Shown here: positions 1 to 6,263 of the stretch, piece after piece
How positions within the stretch are numbered: position 1 is the stretch's first letter
Layout of the letters: each line of letters begins with the position of its first letter
Source: Pseudomonadota bacterium
GTDB taxonomy: Bacteria > Pseudomonadota > Alphaproteobacteria > Acetobacterales > Acetobacteraceae
NCBI GenBank assembly: GCA_021808985.1
Contig: JAKBAQ010000124.1
Location: 1-8,027, forward strand
DNA length: 8,027 bases
Direction: 5' to 3'
Position numbers and translations under genes: made by a program
The notes under the pieces: model-generated
Told to the model about the DNA's origin: nothing
What the model saw: only the letters and a program-made list of their open reading frames with translations
The model's database searches: none

Positions 1-1140
1 CTGCTGCGCTCGGGCAAAACCTCCGCCTTCTGCGCCGGAGCCGATCTGCTGGAACTCGGCCAGGCCTATGGCATGATCATGGCCGCCCCCGCGGCGGCGC
101 GTTTCCATCTCGCGTTTGAGCATTTTTTCCCGCTCAGCGCCGCCGTGCGCGCGCTGGAGACATGCGGCAAACCCGTGGCCTGCGCCATCGCGGGGCTGGC
201 GCTGGGCGGCGGTTGTGAGCTGGCGCTGGGCACGCATCACCGCGTGCTGGCCAACACGCCAAAAGCCGCCATGGGCCTGCCGGAATCCCTGGTCGGCCTG
301 CTCCCCGGTGCTGGCGGCACGCAACGCATGCCGCGCGTGGCCGGGCTGGAGGCAGCGTTGCCAATTCTGCTCGAAGGCCGCCGCCTTTGGGGGCAGGACG
401 CTCTGAATGCCGGGCTGGCCAGCGAGCTGGTGGCCCCTGGCGAGGAGGTCGCGGCGGCGGAGCGCTGGCTGCTCTCAGCCACCGCCGCGCGCCAACCATG
501 GGATGACGCCACCTGGCGCCCGCGCGATGCCGCCCAGGCAAGCGGGCTCATCACCGCCGCGCGCCAAGGCGTCCTGGCCGAAACACTGGGCCATTACCCA
601 GCGCCCCTGGCAATCCTGCGCTGCCTGGAACAGGGCTTCACCCAGGATATCGAAACCGCGATCCGCACCGAGATGAGCATTTTCGCCGGGCTGATCCAGC
701 GTCCGGAAGCCCGCGACATGATCCGCACCATGTTCGTCGCCAAAACTGACTATGAGCGCCGGATACGAACCGGCGACATGCCCGAAGCCGTAAGCCGCGC
801 CCTGCGCGAGCTGCCAGCACTCTGGCAGGGCCGGCCCGCGCATATCGGCGCGGCCCTGGCGGCCGCCGGCTTCAAAATCGAAGGCATCGCCCACCCCGCC
901 CCAGATTCAGCCTTCACCGGCACGGGCTACTGGCACACCAGCCCGCCCGAGAGCACCGCCAAACGCCTCGTGCGCGAGGTGCTGGAAGATATCACCACCG
1001 CCGCCGCGCGGCTGCTGCCCGGGCTCGGCGCCGATGGCGAGCGCCTGGCCGATTACGGCATGGTCAGCGAGGCCGGCTTCCCCGCCTATCTCGGCGGGCC
1101 GTTCTGCCTGCTCTCCCACGCCGAAAAAGTCACAGCCTGA
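1..1140 (+). CDS. FadJ/FadB-like enoyl-CoA hydratase, 5'-truncated, no dehydrogenase Rossmann domain
   Basis: The reading frame is open from base 1, so the gene begins upstream; the in-frame ATG at 73 is internal. The visible 379 residues start inside a crotonase fold: FCAGADL near residue 10 is the oxyanion-hole/substrate region. GGGCE and GLPESLVGLLPGAGGTQR supply the two catalytic glutamates of the hydratase (visible residues 73 and 95). The next 110 residues follow the FadJ linker (YPAPLAIL, then ARDMIRTMF). In a full multifunctional protein the GxGxxG NAD-binding domain of 3-hydroxyacyl-CoA dehydrogenase comes next, but none is visible. About 120 residues later the protein ends with GFPAYLGGPF, which resembles the C-terminal signature of that dehydrogenase. 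It probably hydrates enoyl-CoA in beta-oxidation, in the cytoplasm, and is likely co-transcribed with the acyl-CoA dehydrogenase 30 bp downstream. Family assignment is firm; the loss of dehydrogenase activity is inferred. Confidence 0.88.
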   Translation: MLRSGKTSAFCAGADLLELGQAYGMIMAAPAAARFHLAFEHFFPLSAAVRALETCGKPVACAIAGLALGGGCELALGTHHRVLANTPKAAMGLPESLVGLLPGAGGTQRMPRVAGLEAALPILLEGRRLWGQDALNAGLASELVAPGEEVAAAERWLLSATAARQPWDDATWRPRDAAQASGLITAARQGVLAETLGHYPAPLAILRCLEQGFTQDIETAIRTEMSIFAGLIQRPEARDMIRTMFVAKTDYERRIRTGDMPEAVSRALRELPALWQGRPAHIGAALAAAGFKIEGIAHPAPDSAFTGTGYWHTSPPESTAKRLVREVLEDITTAAARLLPGLGADGERLADYGMVSEAGFPAYLGGPFCLLSHAEKVTA

Positions 1141-1170
1141 ACGCAACGGATTTTTCAAGGAGCTTTCGCC

Positions 1171-2316
1171 GTGCTGAGGCAGCGTGCCATCTACAATGAG
1201 GAACACGAGCAGTTCCGCGAAACTGTCCGCCGGTTCGCTGCCACCCATGTGGCCCCGCATTTCAACCGTTGGGAAGAAGCCGGCATCGTCGAGCGCGACT
1301 TCTGGGACCAAGGCGGCGCGACCGGCCTGCTCTGTCCGCAAATCCCCGAGGAATATGGCGGCGTGGGCGGCGATTTCCGGTTCAACGCCATCGTGGTCGA
1401 GGAGATGTTCTACGCCGGCTTCACCGGCCCGGGGGCTGATTTCTCGGTGCATAGCGATGTCTGCGCCGGCTACATCCTGAACATCGCCGACGAGGCGCAA
1501 AAAAAACGCTGGCTGCCGGGCATGGTCACCGGCAAAAAAGTCTTCGCCATCGCGATGACGGAGCCCGGCACCGGCAGCGACCTGCAAGGCATCCGCACCC
1601 GCGCGGCGCGCGAGGGCGATGAATATGTCATCTCCGGGCAGAAGACTTTCATTTCCAACGGCCAGCATTGCGACGCCGTCATCGTGGTGGCGCGCACGGC
1701 CACCGATGCCGGCTCGCGCGGCATGAGTCTCATCGTGGTGGAAGCAGACCGCCCCGGTTTCCGCCGCGGCCGCAATCTGCACAAGCTCGGCCATCTCTCG
1801 GCCGATACCTCCGAGCTGTTCTTCGATGAGGTGCGCGTGCCAGCGCATAACCGCATCGGCCCCGAGGGCGGGGCCATGGGCATCCTGATGCGCGAGCTAC
1901 CGCAGGAACGGCTGACCATCGCCTATCAATCCATCGCCTCCGCGCAAAAAGCCTTTGATATCACCTGCGCTTACGTGAAGGAGCGCTCCGCCTTCGGCAA
2001 ACCTGTCGGCCAGCAGCAGAACACAAGGTTCAAGCTGGCTGACATCAAGGCCGACATCTCAGTCGGCTGGGCCTTCCTTGATCAATGCCTGGGCGAACAC
2101 GTCAAAGGCGGCCTGACAAGCGAGGCCGCCTCCATCGCCAAACTCTGGGCAAGCGAAACCCAGGGCCGCGTGGTCGACCAATGCCTGCAATTTTTCGGCG
2201 GCTACGGCTTCATGCGCGAATACGAAATCTGCCGCCTGTTCGCCGATGCCCGGGTACAGCGCATCTACGGCGGCACCTCCGAGATCATGCGTGAGCTGAT
2301 TTCACGCGGCCTCTAA
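1171..2316 (+). CDS. Acyl-CoA dehydrogenase, long-chain (LCAD) type
   Basis: A 381-residue FAD enzyme catalysing the first step of beta-oxidation, alpha,beta-dehydrogenation of an acyl-CoA; electrons normally pass to ETF. The GTG start is supported by AAGGAG at 1157-1162, 8 bases upstream. The N-terminal helical domain comes first. The middle beta domain carries MTEPGTGSDL (129-138) and the GQKTFISNG segment (156-164), which contact flavin and substrate. The C-terminal helical domain has YVKERSAFGKPVG (268-280) and QFFGGYGFMREY (340-351). The position that holds the catalytic Glu in short- and medium-chain enzymes is Gly367 (IYGGTSEIM). The base is instead probably Glu246 in ELPQERL, as in mammalian LCAD and isovaleryl-CoA dehydrogenase. 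Full length for the family. It follows the hydratase gene by 30 bp, so both are likely one operon. Substrate chain length cannot be read from sequence alone. Confidence 0.95.
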   Translation: MLRQRAIYNEEHEQFRETVRRFAATHVAPHFNRWEEAGIVERDFWDQGGATGLLCPQIPEEYGGVGGDFRFNAIVVEEMFYAGFTGPGADFSVHSDVCAGYILNIADEAQKKRWLPGMVTGKKVFAIAMTEPGTGSDLQGIRTRAAREGDEYVISGQKTFISNGQHCDAVIVVARTATDAGSRGMSLIVVEADRPGFRRGRNLHKLGHLSADTSELFFDEVRVPAHNRIGPEGGAMGILMRELPQERLTIAYQSIASAQKAFDITCAYVKERSAFGKPVGQQQNTRFKLADIKADISVGWAFLDQCLGEHVKGGLTSEAASIAKLWASETQGRVVDQCLQFFGGYGFMREYEICRLFADARVQRIYGGTSEIMRELISRGL

Positions 2317-2329
2317 CACCCGCACGCCC

Positions 2330-3343
2330 TCAGCGCGCCTGCACCTGCTCGGAATAAATCCGCGCGGCGGGCACCCCGCGCTCGTTCGCGACACGCATAA
2401 CCGCCTCCATCAACCGTGGCGGGCCGCACAGGTAAATATCCGGCTGCCCGGCATCGCCGTCCAGATATTGCGCCAGCGCATCGGCCGCGGTGCCGCTAAA
2501 ACCCTCCCAGCCCGCCTCTGGGTGCCAAACGGCACAGCAAACGGTCAAGTTCGGCAATTGCGCCGCCAGGTCCTCCAGCGGCGCGGCAACGGCGAGCTCA
2601 GCCTCCGTATTCGCGCCGAAAATCAGATGCGTCGGCTGCATGTCCTGAAAATCGGCCAGATGGCGCAGCATGGAAAGCAGCGGCGCGAAACCGCAGCCGC
2701 CGCCGACCAGAACCCGCGGGCGTGGGCTGGTTTCATCCAGCACGAACCGCCCAACCGGCCCGCGCAGGCTCAACATGTCGCCCGGCCTGGCCGTCTGCGC
2801 GAGCCAGGTGGAAAACGCGCCCCCCGGCTGCAAGCGGATGAGAAATTCCAGCGTGCCGTCCCAATTGGGCAGGTTGGTGAGCGAATAAGCGCGTTTTATC
2901 TCAGTGCCGGGTATGGAAACCTCCATATACTGCCCAGGGGTGAAATCCGCCGCCGTGCCAAACTCAGGGTCCGGCCGCAGCGCCAGCGTGAGAATAACCG
3001 CCCCGCTCCCAGCCTGGCTTATGCCGCTAATCTCCGCCATGCGGGTGGGAACGCTATGATGGCTGATGCCCGACTGCGGATAAGGCAGCTCAACCGTCAG
3101 CGCCGATTGCGGCATGCACAGGCAGAGCGGAATGGCGCCATCCGGCGCGGCCTCACGCGCCCCGCCGCGCAGGGCGTAATCCCCTTGCGTCACCTGCGCC
3201 GCGCACAGGCCGCAACTGCCCTCATGGCACATGGCGGGCAGAAAAAGCCCAGCGGCCTCGGCGGCTTCCAGCACCGTCTCCGTGGGAGCCGCGGCAAGGC
3301 CAAGTTTCGCGCCATCGCGCGTTATCAGCGTGATTTCAGACAT
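2330..3343 (-). CDS. hcr: Ferredoxin-FAD/NAD(P)H reductase, probable electron donor to Hcp
   Basis: I place the start at the ATG at 3343 (337 residues), because AAGGTG lies 6 bases upstream; an ATG 69 bases earlier lies inside the intergenic terminator. The N-terminal plant-type [2Fe-2S] ferredoxin domain (about 1-90) has Cys39, Cys44, Cys47 and Cys74 or Cys76. The FAD domain follows, with RAYS at 151-154. The NAD(P) domain has GGGCGFAP at 214-221 and the C-terminal CGPP at 306-309. It should move electrons from NAD(P)H through FAD to the iron-sulfur cluster. Its position directly downstream of hcp in the same direction points to the Hcp reductase role. The domain order, ferredoxin first, is that of methane monooxygenase / phenol hydroxylase reductases, whereas E. 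coli Hcr has its ferredoxin at the C-terminus. An oxygenase reductase is the alternative, but no oxygenase gene is present here. The gene converges on the acyl-CoA dehydrogenase gene with 13 bp between. Confidence 0.85.
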   Translation of the reverse strand: MSEITLITRDGAKLGLAAAPTETVLEAAEAAGLFLPAMCHEGSCGLCAAQVTQGDYALRGGAREAAPDGAIPLCLCMPQSALTVELPYPQSGISHHSVPTRMAEISGISQAGSGAVILTLALRPDPEFGTAADFTPGQYMEVSIPGTEIKRAYSLTNLPNWDGTLEFLIRLQPGGAFSTWLAQTARPGDMLSLRGPVGRFVLDETSPRPRVLVGGGCGFAPLLSMLRHLADFQDMQPTHLIFGANTEAELAVAAPLEDLAAQLPNLTVCCAVWHPEAGWEGFSGTAADALAQYLDGDAGQPDIYLCGPPRLMEAVMRVANERGVPAARIYSEQVQAR

Positions 3344-3366
3344 GTTTTCACCTTGAACCAGTAGAC

Positions 3367-3405
3367 AAAAAGACGCCGGGATGGACTGGGGAAACCATCC
3401 CGGCG
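3367..3405 (-). terminator. Intrinsic terminator between hcp and hcr
   Basis: Read on the minus strand, an 11-bp perfect stem (arms 3395-3405 and 3374-3384, core GCCGGGATGG/CCATCCCGGC) with a 10-base loop is followed 2 bases later by five T residues (3367-3371). This is a classic Rho-independent shape. It sits 15 bases past the hcp stop and ends 23 bases before the reductase start, so it should cut most hcp transcripts and lower reductase expression relative to hcp. Only 76 bp separate the two genes, leaving little room for a separate promoter. Confidence 0.85.
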
Positions 3406-3419
3406 CCTCCACTCAGGCG

Positions 3420-5093
3420 CTATTCCGCGGCAATGCGGGGCGCGAGAGCGGCCTCGATATCAGCCTCGGCGCTGGTAATCGGCAGCACGCCGAACTGGCT
3501 GACAAGAATGTCCAGAATGGCCGGCGTGAGAAACGCCGGCAGCGTCGGCCCAAGCCGCACATTGCGCACGCCCAGGGCGAGCAGCGTGAGGAACACCGCC
3601 GCCGCCTTCTGCTCAAACCAGGAGACGACGAGCGAGAGCGGCAACTCGTTCACCCCGCAATTGAACGCGCCGGCGAGCGCCGTGGCGATAACCAGGGCAG
3701 AGTAGCTGTCATTGCACTGGCCGATATCGAGCAGGCGCGGCAAGCCGCCGATGGTGCCAAAATCATGGCTGTTGAAGCGGTATTTGCCGCAGCCGAGGGT
3801 CAGGATCATGGTATCATCCGGCGCCTGTTCCGCGAACTCGGTAAAGTAGTTCCGCCCCGGCGCCGCGCCGTCGCATCCGCCGATCAGGAAGAAATGCCTG
3901 ATCGCACCAGATTTCACAGCCTCAACCACAGTCCCAGCCGCGCCCAGCACCGCCTCGCGGCCAAAGCCCACCGTCAATGCCGGGCCTTCAACCGTTTTGG
4001 TGAAGCCGGGCAGCGCCTGCGCGGCCTGGATGACGGCCCCATAATTGCCATTGGCAACATGGCGGATCCCCGGCCAGCCCACCGGCCCGGAGGTGAAAAT
4101 ACGGTTGCGGTAGAGCGGCTGCGGCTCGATCAGGCAGTTCGACGTCATCACGATCGGGCCCGGAAACGCCGCGAACTCAACCTGCTGGTTCTGCCAGGCG
4201 CCGCCGTAATTGCCCGCCAGGTGCGGATATTCGCGCAGCTTGGGGTAGCCGTGCGCGGGCAGCATCTCGCCATGGGTATAAACATTAATGCCGGTGCCCT
4301 TGGTGGCTTCCAGCAGCTCATGCAAGTCGCGCAAATCATGCCCCGAGATCAGAATCGCCTTGCCCTCAACCGGGGTGGTGCGCACCGCATGCGGCGAGGG
4401 GGCGCCAAAGCTGCCGGTGTTTGCGGCGTCCAGCGTTTCCATGACCTTGAAGTTCAGGCGGCCCAGCGCAAGGGCTTCTTCCAGCATGCCGCCCAGATCA
4501 GTCGGGTTGCTCGCCAGAACATCCAGCGCATGGGCGATGCCAATGGCGATTTCATCACGCGATTCGCCCAGAACCTCGGCATGATGCGCGTAGGCGGCAA
4601 CGCCCTTCAGCCCATAAAGCAGCAAGGCGCGCAGGCCGATCACATCCTCGCCCACCTCTTCGCGCCCGACGATGACACTGGCGGCCTTCGCCTGGGCCAG
4701 CAGCCCGGCGACATTGTCAGCCGGCGCAAAAGCCGCCGCGCCGGCAAGAATTTCCGGCTGCTGGCCGGCGGCCTTGGCGGCGGCCTCATAGGCGGCGCGC
4801 AGCCTGTCGCGCAAGCGGGCCGCCTCGGCGATCATCTCCACGAAACGGGCGCGGTTGAAGTTGACATTGGTGAGCGTCGTGAACAACCCGTAGAGGATGA
4901 AGCTGTCAGCCGGCGCATCGGCAACGCCCAGCCCGCGCAGGCGCGACACATACTGGCCAATGCCCTTGAGCTGATGGATCAGCACATCCTGCAAATCGGC
5001 GGTCGCCTCGTCCTTGCCGCATACGCCCTTGTCTGTCGCGCAACCGGCACCGCCCGGCCCCCGCGTGGTCTGCTCGCACTGAAAACAAAACAT
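3420..5093 (-). CDS. hcp: Hybrid cluster protein (Hcp, 'hydroxylamine reductase'), class II
   Basis: 557 residues, full length for the family (E. coli about 550). In E. coli the protein is a high-affinity NO reductase; hydroxylamine reduction is the older activity. N-terminal cysteines 3, 6, 18 and 25 are spaced C-X2-C-X11-C-X6-C, the E. coli-type class II pattern that binds a [2Fe-2S] cluster. All expected hybrid-cluster ligands are visible: His252 (GHDL), Glu276 (THGEMLP), Cys320 (TSNC), Cys407 (GGCDGA, the persulfide position), Cys435 (LGCGKYRF), Cys460 (GQCND) and Glu494 (SWFEQ). The ATG at 5093 has AGAGGA 8 bases upstream. The gene is followed by a terminator and the reductase gene, and preceded by an NsrR operator and an FNR box shared with divergent nsrR. 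Expected expression is anaerobic and induced by NO. Cytoplasmic. Identification is very secure. Confidence 0.98.
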   Translation of the reverse strand: MFCFQCEQTTRGPGGAGCATDKGVCGKDEATADLQDVLIHQLKGIGQYVSRLRGLGVADAPADSFILYGLFTTLTNVNFNRARFVEMIAEAARLRDRLRAAYEAAAKAAGQQPEILAGAAAFAPADNVAGLLAQAKAASVIVGREEVGEDVIGLRALLLYGLKGVAAYAHHAEVLGESRDEIAIGIAHALDVLASNPTDLGGMLEEALALGRLNFKVMETLDAANTGSFGAPSPHAVRTTPVEGKAILISGHDLRDLHELLEATKGTGINVYTHGEMLPAHGYPKLREYPHLAGNYGGAWQNQQVEFAAFPGPIVMTSNCLIEPQPLYRNRIFTSGPVGWPGIRHVANGNYGAVIQAAQALPGFTKTVEGPALTVGFGREAVLGAAGTVVEAVKSGAIRHFFLIGGCDGAAPGRNYFTEFAEQAPDDTMILTLGCGKYRFNSHDFGTIGGLPRLLDIGQCNDSYSALVIATALAGAFNCGVNELPLSLVVSWFEQKAAAVFLTLLALGVRNVRLGPTLPAFLTPAILDILVSQFGVLPITSAEADIEAALAPRIAAE

Positions 5094-5158
5094 GAAAATT
5101 TCCTCTTGAAAAACGGACGAAAAATCTCTCCCCGGGATGCGCCAGCCTTGCCCCCTAA

Positions 5159-5181
5159 AAGATGTATTTTAAATATATGTA
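5159..5181. promoter_or_regulatory. NsrR operator
   Basis: The left half AAGATGTATTT is identical to the published NsrR consensus half-site, followed by the single central base and AAATATAT, which matches the start of the expected right half (AAATACATCTT) and then diverges. It lies over the predicted -10 and start region of hcp, where bound NsrR would repress. A 23-bp site of this kind between hcp and nsrR fits the known regulon. It could also mediate autorepression of nsrR if that gene's promoter uses the same AT-rich tract. Confidence 0.88.
5166..5175 (-). promoter_or_regulatory. Predicted hcp promoter -10 region
   Basis: On the minus strand this stretch contains TATTTA (5175-5170) overlapping TAAAAT (5171-5166), the latter 5 of 6 to TATAAT. 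With TATTTA as the -10, the start would be near 5163 and the FNR box centre would sit at about -41.5, the usual class II activator position. Transcript leader about 70 bases. The choice between the two hexamers is open. Confidence 0.6.
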
Positions 5182-5197
5182 TATTTCCGCCCTGGCT

Positions 5198-5211
5198 TTG
5201 ATCTAGATCAA
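5198..5211. promoter_or_regulatory. FNR/FixK-type box, hcp-nsrR intergenic
   Basis: TTGATCTAGATCAA matches the TTGAT-N4-ATCAA consensus exactly and is a perfect palindrome that extends one base each side. The centre is 111 bases upstream of the hcp ATG and about 41.5 bases from the predicted hcp start, so anaerobic activation of hcp is the likely role. In the nsrR direction no -10-like sequence stands at the matching distance. Confidence 0.88.
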
Positions 5212-5261
5212 ACAATCCCGCCGCCAGCCAAACCAGCGCGCAAGGCCCGGCTTGAGCGCGC

Positions 5262-5287
5262 GGCGCATCCAGGCGTATGCTGGCGCC
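5262..5287 (+). promoter_or_regulatory. Possible hairpin in the nsrR leader
   Basis: GGCG (5262-5265) plus CCAG (5269-5272) can pair with CTGG CGCC (5280-5287), giving 8 bp with a 3-base bulge and a 7-base loop. It ends 2 bases before the nsrR ATG, and no Shine-Dalgarno sequence is visible there. It may restrain nsrR translation, or be a chance fold in GC-rich DNA. Confidence 0.35.
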
Positions 5288-5289
5288 AT

Positions 5290-5709
5290 ATGCATCTCAC
5301 CCGATACACTGACTATTCACTGCGGGTTCTGCTCTATCTTGGCACCCATGAGGAGCGGGTCTGCTCAATTTCCGAAATCGCCAAGGCTTACGGCATTTCG
5401 CAGAACCACCTCATGAAGGTGGTGCACAATCTTGGCCGTGCCGGCTATGTAAAAACCGTGCGCGGGCGGCTGGGCGGCATGCATCTGGCCAAACCCTGCG
5501 CTGAGATCAACATCGGCGCGGTGGTCCGCAGCATGGAGGAAGACCTGCAGCTGGTGGATTGCGGCTCCTGCCTCGTCGCGCCCGCCTGCGGCCTCACCGG
5601 CGCGCTCAACAAGGCGCTATACGCCTTCATGGCCGTGCTGGACGGCTACACCCTGGCGGACCTGATGGCCCAGCGCGCCAAGCTGGTCCGCCTGCTGAGC
5701 CTTGAATAA
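5290..5709 (+). CDS. nsrR: Rrf2-family NO-sensing repressor NsrR
   Basis: 139 residues, normal for Rrf2 regulators. The N-terminus MHLTRYTDYSLRVLLYL is the usual NsrR opening, which fixes the start although no ribosome site is visible. The winged helix-turn-helix covers roughly 26-67, with the recognition helix around ISQNHLMKVVHNL and a wing at VRGRLGGMHL. A [4Fe-4S] or [2Fe-2S] cluster would be held by Cys91, Cys94 and Cys100 (DCGSCLVAPAC), after which YTLADL (120-125) is typical of the family. NO destroys the cluster and relieves repression. The first two cysteines are closer (X2) than in E. coli (X4) or Streptomyces (X5) NsrR. The divergent placement with hcp and the operator at 5159-5181 support NsrR over IscR or RirA. 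The target is at least hcp, possibly nsrR itself. Confidence 0.92.
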   Translation: MHLTRYTDYSLRVLLYLGTHEERVCSISEIAKAYGISQNHLMKVVHNLGRAGYVKTVRGRLGGMHLAKPCAEINIGAVVRSMEEDLQLVDCGSCLVAPACGLTGALNKALYAFMAVLDGYTLADLMAQRAKLVRLLSLE

Positions 5710-5770
5710 CTACCCACCCGTACTTGATCCGGCCCGCGCGATCTCCTTATAGAGTCAACGGGCTCGCGGA

Positions 5771-5784
5771 TTGATCCCGGTCAA
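5771..5784. promoter_or_regulatory. FNR/CRP-family box upstream of the secreted-protein gene
   Basis: TTGATCCCGGTCAA keeps the TTGA-N6-TCAA core and differs from the FNR consensus at one inner base of the right half. It lies 62 bp after the nsrR stop and 67 bp before the next ATG. An FNR, FixK or NnrR/Dnr-type regulator could bind. Confidence 0.65.
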
Positions 5785-5810
5785 GGCCGGCTCCCGTAAA
5801 CAAGTGTAGT

Positions 5811-5816
5811 CATAAT
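5811..5816 (+). promoter_or_regulatory. Candidate -10 for the secreted-protein gene
   Basis: CATAAT is 5 of 6 to TATAAT. The predicted start near 5823 would place the upstream FNR-type box at about -45, a few bases from the ideal -41.5. The leader would then be about 29 bases. Confidence 0.4.
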
Positions 5817-5851
5817 AACCGGCAACAAATTCCTGAAATAAGGGGGCTTCC

Positions 5852-6172
5852 ATGTCTCGTTGGCTATTCGGCACGGCACTTAGTCTGGCACTCTGCGGCG
5901 CCGCCCTGGCGCAAACCGGCACAAATGTGCATTCGGGGCTCAATTCCGATTCGCACGCCATGTACGGCCCCAATATTGATGTGGTGAACGGCATCAACGC
6001 CAACGGCACGCCGCGGCAGCAATCGCCCGGCAGTTCCATGACCAACGGCGCCGGCAATTCAGCCATGACCCCAGGTGTAACCGGCAACAGCACCACCTCC
6101 TCCGGCCCCGCGCCCAAGATCACCATCACCAAACCCTCGCTCTCTGGCGGCGGCAACAGCGGCACGCCATAA
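5852..6172 (+). CDS. Small secreted low-complexity protein of unknown function
   Basis: 106 residues. I do not recognise a family. The N-terminus is a clear Sec signal peptide: Arg3, a hydrophobic stretch from about 4 to 18, and an ALA|QT signal peptidase I site after residue 20. The mature part (about 86 residues) has no cysteine. It is rich in Gly, Ser, Asn, Thr and Pro, with loosely recurring elements (NGINANG, TNGAGNS, VTGNSTTSSG), and looks disordered, so it is probably periplasmic or extracellular. The ATG has AAGGGGG at 5840-5846 as ribosome site and an FNR-type box with a -10 upstream. It stands alone: the next gene converges on it. LALC at 12-15 is not a good lipobox because the residue before Cys is Leu. 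The signal peptide, ribosome site and promoter support a real gene; the function is unknown. Confidence 0.75.
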   Translation: MSRWLFGTALSLALCGAALAQTGTNVHSGLNSDSHAMYGPNIDVVNGINANGTPRQQSPGSSMTNGAGNSAMTPGVTGNSTTSSGPAPKITITKPSLSGGGNSGTP

Positions 6173-6185
6173 AGCCCCGCGCGTC

Positions 6186-6231
6186 CAGGGCGGTTGAACA
6201 CAGGCTTCCCCGCCCATGTTCACCCGCCCTG
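6186..6231. terminator. Inverted repeat between convergent genes, possible bidirectional terminator
   Basis: CAGGGCGGTTGAACA (6186-6200) pairs with TGTTCACCCGCCCTG (6217-6231): 14 of 15 positions, one T-C mismatch, with a 16-base loop. It begins 14 bases after the secreted-protein stop and ends 32 bases before the end of the convergent gene. No T-run follows on either strand, so it may stabilise the 3' ends or act with Rho rather than be a classic intrinsic terminator. Confidence 0.6.
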
Positions 6232-6263
6232 CCCCGTCACGGCATCATCGTCCAAACCAACAC

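Noticed and set aside
907..1848. 313-residue minus-strand frame opposite the beta-oxidation genes
   Set aside because: Antisense to two clear enzymes; His/Ala/Gly-rich composition and no family motif.
2074..2087. TTGATCAA inside the acyl-CoA dehydrogenase gene, resembling an FNR half-site pair
   Set aside because: The halves overlap instead of being separated by four bases, and it lies within a coding region.
2468..3364. 298-residue plus-strand frame opposite the reductase gene
   Set aside because: Antisense shadow of a gene with intact ferredoxin, FAD and NAD motifs.
3344..3412. Upstream ATG extending the reductase by 23 residues
   Set aside because: The extension overlaps the intrinsic terminator stem, has no family similarity, and the downstream ATG at 3343 has a good ribosome site.
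3381..5201. 606-residue open frame on the plus strand opposite hcp
   Set aside because: It is fully antisense to an unambiguous hcp gene with every cluster ligand, and its product is Arg/Gln/Gly-rich with no recognisable motif; a typical shadow frame in GC-rich DNA.
5885..5896. Possible lipobox (LALC) in the small secreted protein
   Set aside because: The residue before Cys is Leu rather than Gly/Ala/Ser, and an ALA|QT signal peptidase I site follows five residues later.
5755..6201. 148-residue minus-strand frame over the small secreted protein
   Set aside because: The plus-strand gene has a signal peptide, ribosome site and promoter signals; the minus frame has none and reads as Pro/Leu-rich shadow.
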